Source of the DNA: an uncultured Lachnospiraceae bacterium | GTDB lineage: Bacteria > Bacillota > Clostridia > Lachnospirales > Lachnospiraceae | Direction: 5' to 3' | DNA: 64,000 bases | Assembly: GCA_947566645.1 (NCBI GenBank) | Contig: CANOKL010000013.1 | Coordinates: 19,275 to 83,274, forward strand | In this document: positions 18,440 through 27,241 of the stretch, one piece after another | How positions within the stretch are numbered: position 1 is the stretch's first letter | Layout of the letters: each line of letters starts with the position of its first letter | Notes under the pieces: model-generated | Seen by the model: only the letters and a program-made list of their open reading frames with translations | What the model was told of the DNA's origin: nothing | The model's database searches: none | Program-made: the position numbers and the translations under genes

Positions 18440-19804
18440 ATGAATGAAGAAGAAATTCTGACAGATACAGAAGCAAAAAAAGAAACAGATGCAGAATCCG
18501 GATCCACGGAACAGGCCTATTACAACGAACACCCGGTCTTCGGGAAAAAAGGTCCTTCCAAACTGAGACAGCAGTTCAGCCGGGGCATGACCTATTTTCT
18601 TGTGGTGGCAGCAAGTATCCTGTTTTATTTTTCACTGCTGCGCCTTTCCGATCTGTCTGACGGAGTTGTAAAAGTGTTCGGCGTGCTCAAGCCGGTTGTA
18701 TATGGCTGTGTCATTGCCTACCTTCTGAATCCGATTGTGAATAAAGTGGATCTATATTTTGTCCCGTTTTTGGAAAAGCATATGCCGGACAGAAAAAAGG
18801 CGCGCCATCTGTCCCGGGGGACCGGTATACTCCTGGCACTGATCCTTTTAATTCTAATCGTAACCGTATTAATTAACCTTCTGATTCCGGAGCTCTACAC
18901 AAGTATCCGGAACCTGGTATTCACCCTTCCCAGGCAGCTTGGGGATGTGGTGAACAATCTGAATGAAGCAAAATTCGACGACTCCACCACAGGAACAATC
19001 ATTAAGACCGTCCTGGAGGAAGGAACGGATATGTTCATGAAGTGGATGCGGACTGACCTTTTGAATATGACGAATGAGATTATGTCAAACCTGACAGAAG
19101 GCGTGTTCAGTGTAGTAAGCGAGATCTTTAATATCATTATCGGAATTATTATCTCCATCTACATATTGTTCAGCAAAGAGCTTTTTGTACGTCAGAGCAA
19201 AAAAGGAATCTATGCTGTTTTTAGCACGGATCATGCAAACATGATCCTGCATCTTACAACAAAGAGCAATGAGATCTTCGGCGGTTTTATTATTGGCAAG
19301 GTTATAGATTCCGCAATCATCGGTATCCTTTGCTTCTTTGGCCTTTCCATCCTGAATATGCCGTATGTAATGCTTGTAAGCGTGATTGTAGGAGTTACAA
19401 ATGTCATTCCGTTTTTCGGCCCCTATATCGGCGCCGTGCCAAGTACGATTCTGATCCTGCTGAATGACCCTATAAAGGGCTTGTACTTTATTATCTTCAT
19501 CCTGCTTCTGCAGCAGTTTGACGGCAATATACTCGGTCCAAAGATCCTCGGGAATTCTACGGGACTTTCTGCCTTCTGGGTTATTGTGGCAATCCTTCTT
19601 GGCGGAGGATTATTCGGCTTCGTAGGAATGGTAATGGGCGTACCGACCTTTGCGGTCTTCTATTATATTGTTGACATGATTCTTGATAACCGTCTAAGGC
19701 AGAAAAATCTGCCGACAGACACCAATTGCTACAGTAAAAAAAGCTATGTAGATGCAGAAGGAAATTTCAAAAACCCCGTAAGGCGGGATGATAATATGAT
19801 GTAA
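18440..19804 (+). CDS. AI-2E family transporter
   Basis: 454 residues if started at MNEEEILTDTEAKK; an in-frame ATG at 18380 has no ribosome site, while AGAGAGG precedes 18440 at a rather long distance. The family holds permease-like proteins with about eight membrane segments; some export autoinducer-2, others have ion transport roles. Seen are the FGVLKPVVYGCVIAYLLNPI segment, the long PELYTSIRNL loop and the hallmark GVTNVIPFFGPYIGAVP. The first 50 residues are acidic and cytoplasmic. metA follows after 19 bases, so the two may share a transcript although their functions differ. Confidence 0.88.
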   Translation: MNEEEILTDTEAKKETDAESGSTEQAYYNEHPVFGKKGPSKLRQQFSRGMTYFLVVAASILFYFSLLRLSDLSDGVVKVFGVLKPVVYGCVIAYLLNPIVNKVDLYFVPFLEKHMPDRKKARHLSRGTGILLALILLILIVTVLINLLIPELYTSIRNLVFTLPRQLGDVVNNLNEAKFDDSTTGTIIKTVLEEGTDMFMKWMRTDLLNMTNEIMSNLTEGVFSVVSEIFNIIIGIIISIYILFSKELFVRQSKKGIYAVFSTDHANMILHLTTKSNEIFGGFIIGKVIDSAIIGILCFFGLSILNMPYVMLVSVIVGVTNVIPFFGPYIGAVPSTILILLNDPIKGLYFIIFILLLQQFDGNILGPKILGNSTGLSAFWVIVAILLGGGLFGFVGMVMGVPTFAVFYYIVDMILDNRLRQKNLPTDTNCYSKKSYVDAEGNFKNPVRRDDNMM

Positions 19805-19823
19805 GCGAAAAGAGGAGTAGATT

Positions 19824-20744
19824 ATGCCAATACGAGTACAGAACGCACTTCCTGTAAAGGAAATACTAGAAAAAGAAAATATATTTGTCATGGACGAGCA
19901 CCGGGCGACCCATCAGGACATCCGTCCCATTAAGATCGGATTATTGAATCTGATGCCCTTAAAGGAGGACACAGAGCTTCAGATTCTCCGCTCGCTTTCC
20001 AATACCCCCCTGCAGGTAGACGTGTCCTTTATTACAGTATCCAGCCACGAATCAAAAAACACGCCTACCAGCCATCTCAACCAGTTTTACCAGAAATTCT
20101 GTGAGATCAGCAACCAGCGGTTTGACGGATTCATCATTACAGGCGCTCCGGTAGAGCAGATGCCTTTTGAAGAAGTAGATTACTGGAACGAGCTAAAAGA
20201 GATCATGGAGTGGAGCAAAAGCAATGTTACCTCTACGCTTCATCTGTGCTGGGGAGCGCAGGCAGGGCTTTACTATCACTATGGAATCAATAAGGTTCAG
20301 CTGGATCATAAGATGTTCGGTGTTTTCCGGCACAGGGTTCTGAACCGGAAAATTCCTCTTGTAAGGGGATTTGATGATGTATTCCTGGCTCCGCATTCCA
20401 GGCACACAGAGGTTCCGATGGATAAGATTCGTGCCGAAAAGCGGCTGACTGTCCTGGCGGAATCCGAACAGGCAGGACTTTTCCTCGCCATGGCACAGGA
20501 CGGCAGGCAGATTTTTGTCATGGGACACCCTGAATATGACAGGATTACACTGGATGGTGAATATAAGAGAGATCTTTCAAAGGGTCTTCCGATTGATATA
20601 CCGCAGAATTACTACGAAGATGATAATCCTGAGAATAAACCCCTGCTTACCTGGCGCGCCCATGCCAATAATCTCTACACGAACTGGCTCAATTACTATG
20701 TGTATCAGGTGACGCCTTATGATCTTTATGGGACGCCGTTTTAA
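19824..20744 (+). CDS. metA: Homoserine O-acetyltransferase (MetA type)
   Basis: 306 residues, start ATG preceded by AGAGGAG. It acylates homoserine in the first committed step of methionine synthesis. The catalytic cysteine is C142 in HLCWGAQAG; the HPEYD segment carries the catalytic His and Glu. Residue 111 is glutamate (GAPVEQ). In characterised MetA enzymes Glu at this place selects acetyl-CoA, while Gly (as in E. coli) selects succinyl-CoA, so acetyl transfer is predicted despite the common name homoserine O-succinyltransferase. No SAM riboswitch is seen in front. Confidence 0.95.
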   Translation: MPIRVQNALPVKEILEKENIFVMDEHRATHQDIRPIKIGLLNLMPLKEDTELQILRSLSNTPLQVDVSFITVSSHESKNTPTSHLNQFYQKFCEISNQRFDGFIITGAPVEQMPFEEVDYWNELKEIMEWSKSNVTSTLHLCWGAQAGLYYHYGINKVQLDHKMFGVFRHRVLNRKIPLVRGFDDVFLAPHSRHTEVPMDKIRAEKRLTVLAESEQAGLFLAMAQDGRQIFVMGHPEYDRITLDGEYKRDLSKGLPIDIPQNYYEDDNPENKPLLTWRAHANNLYTNWLNYYVYQVTPYDLYGTPF

Positions 20745-20798
20745 GGCCGTATTTTCAATATCCACCTATCGGGCTGCCCTTTCATGTTTTTATGGGCC

Positions 20799-20842
20799 AA
20801 AAGGTCATGTATCGACATTACGCATGTCATACATGACCTTTT
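20799..20842. terminator. Hairpin between metA and the facing small genes
   Basis: A perfect 13-bp stem, AAAAGGTCATGTA with TACATGACCTTTT, encloses an 18-base loop. It sits between convergent units and may end both. The T tracts are short. Confidence 0.55.
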
Positions 20843-20857
20843 GACGCTTGTATCATA

Positions 20858-21058
20858 TTATGCTATTCTCTTTTCTAATTTTTCAACACGTTTAGACAGT
20901 TCATCAACATTCTTTTGTATGATATCTATTCTCTTTTCAATATATGACTGAGTATTTCCTATCTCTTCTAAAATAAAATCTTCTGTTTTTGATATTCTTT
21001 CATCAACTACAGACTCCATCATACTTTTTAGAATATCCATGTCGTTCTGATTTAGCAT
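20858..21058 (-). CDS. Small coiled-coil protein, 66 residues
   Basis: Begins MLNQNDMDILKSMMESVVDE and ends KRVEKLEKRIA. Heptad-like spacing of hydrophobic residues (I, V, L) runs through most of the length, so a coiled coil is likely. GGGGGAAG lies 6 bases before the ATG. It lies 54 bases downstream of another small gene with its own good ribosome site; the two form a mini-operon. No family is recognised. Small phage-derived coiled-coil proteins look similar, but no other phage gene is near. Confidence 0.7.
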   Translation of the reverse strand: MLNQNDMDILKSMMESVVDERISKTEDFILEEIGNTQSYIEKRIDIIQKNVDELSKRVEKLEKRIA

Positions 21059-21112
21059 AATATTCTTCCCCCTTACCTTCTATCAGATTTTGCCTGGCAC
21101 TCTTTAAACTCT

Positions 21113-21250
21113 TTATTCGTTTTTTGCCCGTAGCCTTTCAATATACTCTTTCAGCTCCTCCATCGACTGAATTTTGCTTAGGGCATCTATAATCACCTGA
21201 CGCTCTAACTTCTCAGCTAATTCTTTTATAATTTCACCTTCTGATGGCAT
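21113..21250 (-). CDS. Small acidic/basic helical protein, 45 residues
   Basis: Begins MPSEGEIIKELAEKLERQVI and ends EYIERLRAKNE. GGAGGTG is placed 7 bases before the ATG, a very good start signal. Almost entirely helical in character, with no membrane segment. First gene of a pair with the 66-residue coiled-coil protein. Too short for most gene finders. Unrecognised family. Confidence 0.65.
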   Translation of the reverse strand: MPSEGEIIKELAEKLERQVIIDALSKIQSMEELKEYIERLRAKNE

Positions 21251-21326
21251 ACCGTTTCACCTCCTCAACAAAAAGAAAAAGTGTTCCTGTTATGTCTATT
21301 ATATTATATGTATTCACCAACAGCAA

Positions 21327-21366
21327 TCATTGGGGACGGGGCATTTTTAAAAATGCCCCGTCCCCA
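21327..21366. repeat. Dispersed palindrome, family A copy 3
   Basis: A perfect 40-bp palindrome of the second subtype, with four G in the outer arm (ATTGGGGACGGGGC). It ends 11 bases before the DUF1540 stop codon. Confidence 0.9.
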
Positions 21367-21377
21367 ATTCTGGCTGA

Positions 21378-21701
21378 TTATGCGCAGCCACACTTGAATG
21401 TTGCACATTCTGTCTGTTCACACTGGCAGGCGTTGCCGCCCTCCACGCTGATCTTTCCGGCATGGCAGTGGCACTGCTCATTGTAGACGCAGTCTGTTGC
21501 CTTGCAGTCAATGGCGCTTGTAGCGGTTGCGTTTTTCATGGAATTGCTGTAGGAATTGCCGTCTTTACGCTCCTGGAAACTGTCGCAGCAGGTCTCCTGC
21601 GCATGCTTTGCACGGCTTCCGCCCACCTCAATCTTGTCCAGGTCACAATAGTAATCCCTGTTATGCTGGCATGTCTGCACGGTACATCTTAATTCTGGCA
21701 T
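21378..21701 (-). CDS. DUF1540 domain protein (two cysteine-rich repeats)
   Basis: 107 residues. Two copies of a short cysteine-rich unit: residues about 4-43 (RCTVQTCQHNRDYYCDLDKI...CCDSF) and 62-107 (AIDCKATDCVYNEQCHCHAG...CATFKCGCA). The conserved C-x(4)-C-x(6)-C-type spacing suggests metal binding, but function is unknown. AGGAGG stands before the ATG. It is a single-gene unit, with palindrome copy 3 after its stop. Confidence 0.9.
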   Translation of the reverse strand: MPELRCTVQTCQHNRDYYCDLDKIEVGGSRAKHAQETCCDSFQERKDGNSYSNSMKNATATSAIDCKATDCVYNEQCHCHAGKISVEGGNACQCEQTECATFKCGCA

Positions 21702-21820
21702 ACTCTTACCTCCTCTTACTTGTCATACTCTTGGAACAGTCACAACATATTTCCGCAAGTACTTTTCTTAATAACGAGTTTAGTATGCCCGGATTCTTTT
21801 GATTTTAAACAGTATAACTG

Positions 21821-23746
21821 CTAATCCTCTTTTGTCATCTCGCGAAGCGTCTTCGTACGAATTTCTTCCTGAACTGCGCAGATAAATTCATCCAGCCCTT
21901 TTTGTCCTTCGTCTCCGGCAAAGCGGCTTCTTACAGAGACCACTCCTGCCTCCTCTTCCTTTGCCCCCACCACGAGCATGTACGGGATCTTATTCATCTG
22001 TGCCTCCCGGATCTTATAGCCGATCTTCTCTGCCCTTGTATCAATCTCTGCACGGATTCCTGCCTCTTCGAGAGCCGCACGTACCTTTTGTCCATACTCC
22101 ATATATTTATCTGAAATCGGAAGTACCTTTACCTGTACCGGAGACAGCCATGTGGGAAATGCACCCGCAAAATGCTCAATCAGGATACCGATAAAACGTT
22201 CAATGGACCCAAATACAACCCGGTGAATCATGATTGGACGATGTTTCTCTCCATCTGCCCCCGTATATTCCAGATCAAATCTCTGGGGCATCTGCATATC
22301 AAGCTGGATGGTTCCGCACTGCCATGTTCTTCCGATGGAATCCTCCAGATGGAAGTCAATCTTTGGTCCGTAAAATGCGCCGTCTCCTTCGTTTACCACA
22401 TAGTCAAGCCCCAGGTCGTCAAGCGCACCCCGCAGGCCGTCTGTTGCCAGCTCCCAGTCCTCATCACTGCCCATGCTGTCCTCCGGCCTGGTGGAAAGCT
22501 CTACGTGATATTTGAAGCCAAACAGACTATATACTTCGTCAATCAGTCTTGCAACCCCTTTGATCTCGTCACGGATCTGATCCGGCGTCATGAAGATATG
22601 GGCATCATCCTGTGTGAAGCAGCGCACACGCATAAGGCCGTGAAGCTGTCCTGACTTCTCATGGCGGTGTACCAGCCCAAGCTCTCCTGCACGAAGGGGA
22701 AGATCCTTGTAGGAACGGGGCTCAGACTTATACACAAGCATACCTCCCGGACAGTTCATGGGTTTAACCGCAAAATCTTCATCGTCGATCTTCGTTGTAT
22801 ACATATTATCCTTATAGTGATCCCAGTGCCCGGAATTCTCCCACAGATGCCTGCTTAAAATAATCGGCGTAGCAATCTCCACATACCCGTTTTTCTTATG
22901 CAGCTCTCTCCAGTAGTCAAGGAGCGTATTCTTAAGAACCATTCCCTTTGGAAGGAAGAAGGGGAATCCTGGTCCCTCCTCACACATCATGAAAAGTCCC
23001 AGCTCTTTTCCTAATTTTCTGTGGTCACGCTTACGGGCCTCCTCCATCCTGTGGAGATACTCATCCAGCTCTGCCTTCTTCGGGTACGCTACACCGTAGA
23101 TTCTTGTAAGCATCTTATTCTTCTCGCTTCCCCGCCAGTATGCACCGGCAAGGCTTGTCAGCTTAAATGCTTTCACCGGCTTTGTTGTCATAAGATGGGG
23201 ACCTGCACAGAGATCTGTAAACTCGCCCTGGCTGTAAAAGCTGATTTCCTCATCCTCCGGCAGATCTTCGATAAGTTCTACCTTATATGGTTCATCCTTC
23301 TCTTTAAAATATGCAATCGCATCCTCTCTTGATTTGGTAAATCTTTCTATCGGCAGATTTTCTTTTACGATTTTTTTCATCTCTGCCTCAATCTTCTCCA
23401 GATCCTCTGCCACAAACGGTGTCTCCCTGTCCAGATCATAATAAAATCCATGTTCAATGGACGGTCCGATGGCAAGCTTTGTCTCTGGATAGAGCCTCTT
23501 CACCGCCTGGGCCATAATATGGGACGTTGTATGGAAGAATGCACCCTTCCCGTCCTCGCTGTCAAAAGTCAGGATCTCCACCTCGCTGTCACTGTCAACA
23601 ACGGTTCTCAGATCCACAAGCTCTCCGTTCACCCGGGCAATCGTGGCCACACGGGCAAGTCCCTCACTCAGATCCCTGGCAATATCAATGACTGCCATAC
23701 TGCTTTCATACTCCTTTACAGAGCCGTCCTTCAATGTAATCTTCAT
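21821..23746 (-). CDS. thrS: Threonyl-tRNA synthetase
   Basis: 641 residues starting MKITLKDGSVKEYESS, with a GAGGGAG ribosome site; a longer frame upstream is not supported. Charges tRNA-Thr. Domains in order: N-terminal TGS domain (1-62), editing domain with HTTSHIMAQAVKRLYP, class II catalytic core with motif 2 region RCFTQDDAHIF and motif 3 MIHRVVFGSIERFIGILIEH, and the anticodon-binding C-terminus (SDKYMEYG onward). The leader of 97 bases holds paired hairpins (23775-23834) but no T-box; a threonine T-box lies instead two genes upstream, at 25.3-25.6 kb. Confidence 0.97.
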   Translation of the reverse strand: MKITLKDGSVKEYESSMAVIDIARDLSEGLARVATIARVNGELVDLRTVVDSDSEVEILTFDSEDGKGAFFHTTSHIMAQAVKRLYPETKLAIGPSIEHGFYYDLDRETPFVAEDLEKIEAEMKKIVKENLPIERFTKSREDAIAYFKEKDEPYKVELIEDLPEDEEISFYSQGEFTDLCAGPHLMTTKPVKAFKLTSLAGAYWRGSEKNKMLTRIYGVAYPKKAELDEYLHRMEEARKRDHRKLGKELGLFMMCEEGPGFPFFLPKGMVLKNTLLDYWRELHKKNGYVEIATPIILSRHLWENSGHWDHYKDNMYTTKIDDEDFAVKPMNCPGGMLVYKSEPRSYKDLPLRAGELGLVHRHEKSGQLHGLMRVRCFTQDDAHIFMTPDQIRDEIKGVARLIDEVYSLFGFKYHVELSTRPEDSMGSDEDWELATDGLRGALDDLGLDYVVNEGDGAFYGPKIDFHLEDSIGRTWQCGTIQLDMQMPQRFDLEYTGADGEKHRPIMIHRVVFGSIERFIGILIEHFAGAFPTWLSPVQVKVLPISDKYMEYGQKVRAALEEAGIRAEIDTRAEKIGYKIREAQMNKIPYMLVVGAKEEEAGVVSVRSRFAGDEGQKGLDEFICAVQEEIRTKTLREMTKED

Positions 23747-23774
23747 CTTTTCTCCCTCTTTCTTTCTAAATATT

Positions 23775-23834
23775 TTGTAACTGCCCAGTACCTCCGCAGT
23801 TACGTGCAAAAATGCACAGGCCTGCTGAACCGTT
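23775..23834. repeat. Composite hairpin element, family C, in the thrS leader
   Basis: GTAACTG...CAGTTAC is followed by GTGCAAAAATGCAC and then GGCCTGCTGAACCGTTAC. The same order (GTAACAG...CTGTTAC, then TGCAAAAAT) recurs at 27044-27115. Confidence 0.55.
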
Positions 23835-23842
23835 ACAATATT

Positions 23843-24283
23843 TTACACTTTGTGCCTTTTATGATCCTCTAATCCTTTATTGAACATATTATGAAATTCA
23901 ATACATGCCTGCTTCAGAGACAATGGTCTTCCGTCCCGGTTGATGAAGCAGTGCTTCGATGTTCCCCTGCAGTGGACCATATCTGTCCTGTCACTGAAAA
24001 TCTCATATCCTACCGTAAGCTTAATGCCATTATACTCTTTAATATAGGCCTCTATAGTCACAATCTCTCCAAAATGCACCATCCTCAGATAATCAGCCTC
24101 CACAGAGAGCACCGGGCTTAAGATTCCCCGCTCCTCCATCTGTTCATAGCCAAGTCCCATCTGCTCCATAAAATCTGTTCTTGCTTCTTCAAACCAGCGG
24201 ATATAATTTGAATGATGCACAATTCCCATCTGGTCTGTCTCGTAGTATTGTACCTTGTGTGTGTATTTTTTAATTTCACTCAT
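23843..24283 (-). CDS. Acyl-CoA thioesterase, hotdog fold (YbgC/FcbC type)
   Basis: 146 residues. Family pattern YYETDQMGIVHHSNYIRWFEEAR near residues 14-34, where the Asp and His lie in the usual active site of 4-hydroxybenzoyl-CoA-type thioesterases. Predicted to release free acids from acyl-CoA or acyl-ACP; substrate unknown. It sits between an aldo/keto reductase gene and thrS, all on the minus strand, downstream of a threonine T-box. No link to threonine metabolism is obvious. Confidence 0.88.
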   Translation of the reverse strand: MSEIKKYTHKVQYYETDQMGIVHHSNYIRWFEEARTDFMEQMGLGYEQMEERGILSPVLSVEADYLRMVHFGEIVTIEAYIKEYNGIKLTVGYEIFSDRTDMVHCRGTSKHCFINRDGRPLSLKQACIEFHNMFNKGLEDHKRHKV

Positions 24284-24370
24284 TTATCCTCACCTCAAAT
24301 CAAAGCAATAATGTATATTTGTACCCTTTCACCGCGTTCTTACGGCATGCCTGGTATATGTGCCTGCATG

Positions 24371-25231
24371 CTAAATCACTGTACATGCCTTCTCAAAATC
24401 CGGATGCTCCCCCGACCAGCCCGACGGCGGCATGGATGTAATCCGGTGCATATCCTCCCTCTCAATCTCAAATGCAAATACATCCTGATTCTCTTTCATC
24501 CGCCCTGCTGTGGATGCCTTCGGAAGAGGAAGCACTCCCCGCTGCAGGGCATAACGGATACAGAGCTGTGCCGGTGACACCTTATATTTTCCAGAAAGCT
24601 CCTGAATAAGCGGATGGGCAAGTACCCTGCTCCTCCCCAGCGGGCTCCAGGCCTGCACAAGAATCCCCTTCTCCCTGCAATACGCTGCAGCCGCTTCCTG
24701 GGTATACCCGGGATGAAATTCAAGCTGGTCTGCAGCCGGACAGATCTCCGATACCTCAGACAGCACATCCAGGTGATGGGGCAGAAAATTACTAACTCCA
24801 ATTGCCCTGATCTTACCTGCCCGGTACAGATCTTCCATAGCCTTCCAGGTCTCTGCAAGAAGCCCGCGCCAGTTTTCGTTCTCCAGATCTGGCCGCGGCC
24901 AGTGAATCAGGAACAAATCAAGATAGTCTGTATGAAGCTTTCTAAGGGATTCCTCAAAAGAACGCCTGGTTCCCTCTGCCCCCATATCAGTCTTCCAGAC
25001 CTTGGATGTGAGAAAAATCTCCTGCCTTGGAATCCCCGATAAGGCAAGTGCTCTGCCAAGTTCCTCTTCGTTTTTATAAAATGCTGCTGTGTCAAAATAG
25101 CGGTAGCCACACTTCACTGCCTCCCTGATCATCTCCGCACCGCCTGCATCTGTTACTTTGTAGGTTCCAAATCCAATACATGGAATCTCTACTCCATTAT
25201 TCAGCTTATAACAATCCTGTATCGACTTCAT
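24371..25231 (-). CDS. Aldo/keto reductase
   Basis: 286 residues, starting MKSIQDCYKLNNGVEIP, with AAGGAG 5 bases upstream. NADPH-dependent reductase of carbonyl compounds. The catalytic tetrad is visible: Asp in YFDTAAFY, Tyr in AFYKNE, Lys in LTSKVW and His in LIHWP. The GVSNFLPHHL and ADQLEFHPG motifs and the RYALQRGVLPLPKAS cofactor-binding region are typical of the 2,5-diketo-gluconate reductase-like group. It is the first gene after a threonine T-box, which is unexpected for this enzyme. Confidence 0.93.
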   Translation of the reverse strand: MKSIQDCYKLNNGVEIPCIGFGTYKVTDAGGAEMIREAVKCGYRYFDTAAFYKNEEELGRALALSGIPRQEIFLTSKVWKTDMGAEGTRRSFEESLRKLHTDYLDLFLIHWPRPDLENENWRGLLAETWKAMEDLYRAGKIRAIGVSNFLPHHLDVLSEVSEICPAADQLEFHPGYTQEAAAAYCREKGILVQAWSPLGRSRVLAHPLIQELSGKYKVSPAQLCIRYALQRGVLPLPKASTAGRMKENQDVFAFEIEREDMHRITSMPPSGWSGEHPDFEKACTVI

Positions 25232-25324
25232 CGCTTCTCCTTCACTGATAAATAAATGCTTGATGAAAAATGAAGAATGTGCCCTGGTGCATGTCTAAAA
25301 AATGCTCTCTGTCAGATGTGCACA

Positions 25325-25573
25325 TTAAAAATCCCCTGCAGCAACTTCATGCTGCAAGGGACGAGTTTCCTGAAATAACTCGCGGTTCCACCCCGCTTGA
25401 ACTGATCTGTGATCAGAACCACTTCTTATGATGGTAACGGAATCACCGGACTGCTTTACAGCCGCTCAGAGGTAGTCTTCAGAAGGTTCCGGGATAAGAA
25501 GCTTTCAGCCGCGGCTTCTCTCTCTTTGATCTCTTTCCCAACTTACTCGTCTCGTCAGCACGTTTTCATATAC
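25325..25573 (-). promoter_or_regulatory. T-box leader RNA, specifier ACU (threonine)
   Basis: The minus-strand transcript shows the T-box sequence GGTGGAACCGCG (25381-25392), an antiterminator region, and a terminator hairpin (25333-25360) followed by TTTTT. In Stem I the specifier reads GAAG-ACU-ACCUCUGAG; the cysteine T-box at 53 kb reads GAAG-UGC-AUUCGGGAG in the same place, which supports the alignment. ACU is a threonine codon. Uncharged tRNA-Thr should allow read-through into the aldo/keto reductase, the thioesterase and perhaps thrS. Confidence 0.88.
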
Positions 25574-25579
25574 GATACT

Positions 25580-25607
25580 ATTATATCACTGTCTTTCTCT
25601 TTGTCAA
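25580..25607 (-). promoter_or_regulatory. SigA promoter of the threonine T-box
   Basis: Perfect TTGACA (25602-25607) and TATAAT (25580-25585) with a 16-base spacer on the minus strand. Confidence 0.85.
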
Positions 25608-25632
25608 CCGCAACTCTTCAATTTTTCACTCC

Positions 25633-25720
25633 TGCGCATTCCTGAACCGTGAATAGTAATATTTATGCTTTCTTACGGACTTTGCAGCGAAGTGCAAAGT
25701 CCTGGGCTTAACTGTTACAG
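25633..25720 (+). repeat. Family B hairpin repeats, one partial and one full copy
   Basis: 25633-25660 carries the right-hand end (GCGCATTCCTGAACCGTGAA). 25670-25720 is a full copy: TTCTTACGG, a perfect hairpin GGACTTTGCA...TGCAAAGTCC, then CTGGGCTTAACTGTTACAG. The YdcF stop codon lies inside the right end. Confidence 0.65.
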
Positions 25721-26418
25721 TTTTTCAGCATCTTTATAAATGCAAAAAATTCCCGTACCATGTAGTTAACAAACAGGACTGCACTACAGCCTGCCGGAAC
25801 CGGCTTCGGGTTCTGGTAGCCCAGCCTTTTTGCGTAACAGCATGCCCGGTACATATGGAAATTATTTGTCACAATCCCTACCGGCTGGTTGGGATCCGGA
25901 ATATATTCTGCGGAAAACTGCAGGTTTTCCTGGGTCGTTGTGGATTTTTCTTCCATAAAAATACGCCTGGGAGAAATCCCGCGGTCTGTCAGATACCGCT
26001 TCATTGCCAGTGCCTCTGTAATGTCCTCACCCTTTCCCTGTCCGCCGGATACAATGACTACTGTCTCCGGGTTATCTGCAAGATACTGCCCCGCCTTCTC
26101 AATCCTCCGGTAAAGAGACCCACTAAGCCTGGTTCCCTTCACCTGGGCGCCAAGGACTACCAGATAAGGAATATTCTTTTCACGGCATGGGAGCATACCT
26201 GCGAGAATCCTGCATTCCACAAGGAAAAAAAGAATACCGGACACTGCCAGAAACGGTACAAACGCCCTGGGTTTCCAGTATCCAAGCAACAGGAAAACGG
26301 CTCCTGCAACAGGCCAGAACCTGGAAAATGTGGAATCCCATTTCTTAAGAAGTGCACAGATCACCCCATAGTATGCCAGACAAAGAATACCGGACAGTGT
26401 GATTATTTTCCACAGCAC
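25708..26418 (-). CDS. YdcF/SanA-like DUF218 membrane protein
   Basis: 236 residues. Two to three membrane segments occupy the first 80 residues, then a DUF218 domain: [49 protein letters not shown] and [11 protein letters not shown]. Proteins of this type (SanA, ElyC, YdcF) act at the cell envelope; biochemistry is poorly known. The start overlaps the SEC-C gene by 16 bases. The last residues NCNS and the stop are encoded by the end of a family B repeat, so the C-terminus may have been remodelled by insertion. Confidence 0.88.
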   Translation of the reverse strand: MLWKIITLSGILCLAYYGVICALLKKWDSTFSRFWPVAGAVFLLLGYWKPRAFVPFLAVSGILFFLVECRILAGMLPCREKNIPYLVVLGAQVKGTRLSGSLYRRIEKAGQYLADNPETVVIVSGGQGKGEDITEALAMKRYLTDRGISPRRIFMEEKSTTTQENLQFSAEYIPDPNQPVGIVTNNFHMYRACCYAKRLGYQNPKPVPAGCSAVLFVNYMVREFFAFIKMLKNCNS

Positions 26419-26909
26419 TTCTTATACTTCTTGCCCGAACCACACGGACACGGATCGTTCCGCCCAATCTTCTTCCCCTTGCGGATTGTCGTTGATTCCT
26501 TCTGCTCCTTATAAAGTCTCTTAAGCTCCTCCTCTGAATAGATTTCTTTCCACTGGGGCAGCTCGTAGAGCCAGTCCGCCTTTGCCATAACCATATTCTT
26601 GTAGAGTTTCTCCTTGTCAAATGCAAGGCTTACAACTGTGTCCTCATCCATCGTCTCAATGGGATTCGCTTCCTTTAAGCTCTCATCGATCCCATCCAGG
26701 AAGCCGACCATGGTCAGAACATCCTGTCCATATTTCTCGGCAAGCTCTTTTACAGTTCCCTTTACCTCTTCATCCGGATTGGAAAGAAGCTGCTCGTAGA
26801 TCTCCTTCTCAATCTGAAAATAGCTTGCCCACAATTTCTGAAGCTGTCCTCTGTCCGCCTTTTCATCATAAGCCATATCTCTCCACTGCTCTAATAATGT
26901 ACGACTCAT
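26403..26909 (-). CDS. SEC-C motif protein
   Basis: 168 residues starting [20 protein letters not shown], with GGAG 9 bases upstream of this ATG. A mostly helical body is followed by the C-terminal zinc-binding SEC-C motif, [20 protein letters not shown], as found at the end of SecA and in many small proteins. Function of stand-alone copies is unknown; metal or nucleic acid contacts are likely. It forms an operon with the downstream YdcF-like gene. Confidence 0.88.
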   Translation of the reverse strand: MSRTLLEQWRDMAYDEKADRGQLQKLWASYFQIEKEIYEQLLSNPDEEVKGTVKELAEKYGQDVLTMVGFLDGIDESLKEANPIETMDEDTVVSLAFDKEKLYKNMVMAKADWLYELPQWKEIYSEEELKRLYKEQKESTTIRKGKKIGRNDPCPCGSGKKYKKCCGK

Positions 26910-27043
26910 ATTCAAAATCTCCTTCGTATTCATTCTCAATCTTTTAAGTGCATGGTAAATACCATGCACGATTTATTATAAAACACTTTTCTATATTTTC
27001 AAAGTCCTATTTTGAAAATTTCTCATGAAAAATTAATATGGTT

Positions 27044-27178
27044 GTAACAGTTCAGACAAGCTGACCTGTTACATGCAAAAATCCATTTAAAATCGCTTCA
27101 CGATGGATTTTTGCACGCCTGAATCATTTTCTTACGGAATGCGCAGTTTATGCGCATTCCTGGGCCGTGAATAGTAAC
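27044..27178 (+). repeat. Composite element: family C hairpins joined to a family B copy
   Basis: GTAACAG pairs with CTGTTAC (27044-27072). A perfect 13-bp stem, TGCAAAAATCCAT with ATGGATTTTTGCA, spans 27074-27115. Then 27129-27178 is a clean family B copy: TTCTTACGG, GAATGCGCA...TGCGCATTC, CTGGGCCGTGAATAGTAAC. The block fills the space between the SEC-C gene and the RNA locus. Confidence 0.65.
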
Positions 27179-27206
27179 CCCTGACAAAGTCCAAATAGAA
27201 CGGATC

Positions 27207-27235
27207 TTGGATTATCCTCATAGATGTGGTATATT
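27207..27235 (+). promoter_or_regulatory. Promoter of the antitoxin-like RNA
   Basis: TTGGAT, 17 bases, TATATT. Transcription would start near 27242. Confidence 0.55.
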
Positions 27236-27241
27236 ATAGGC

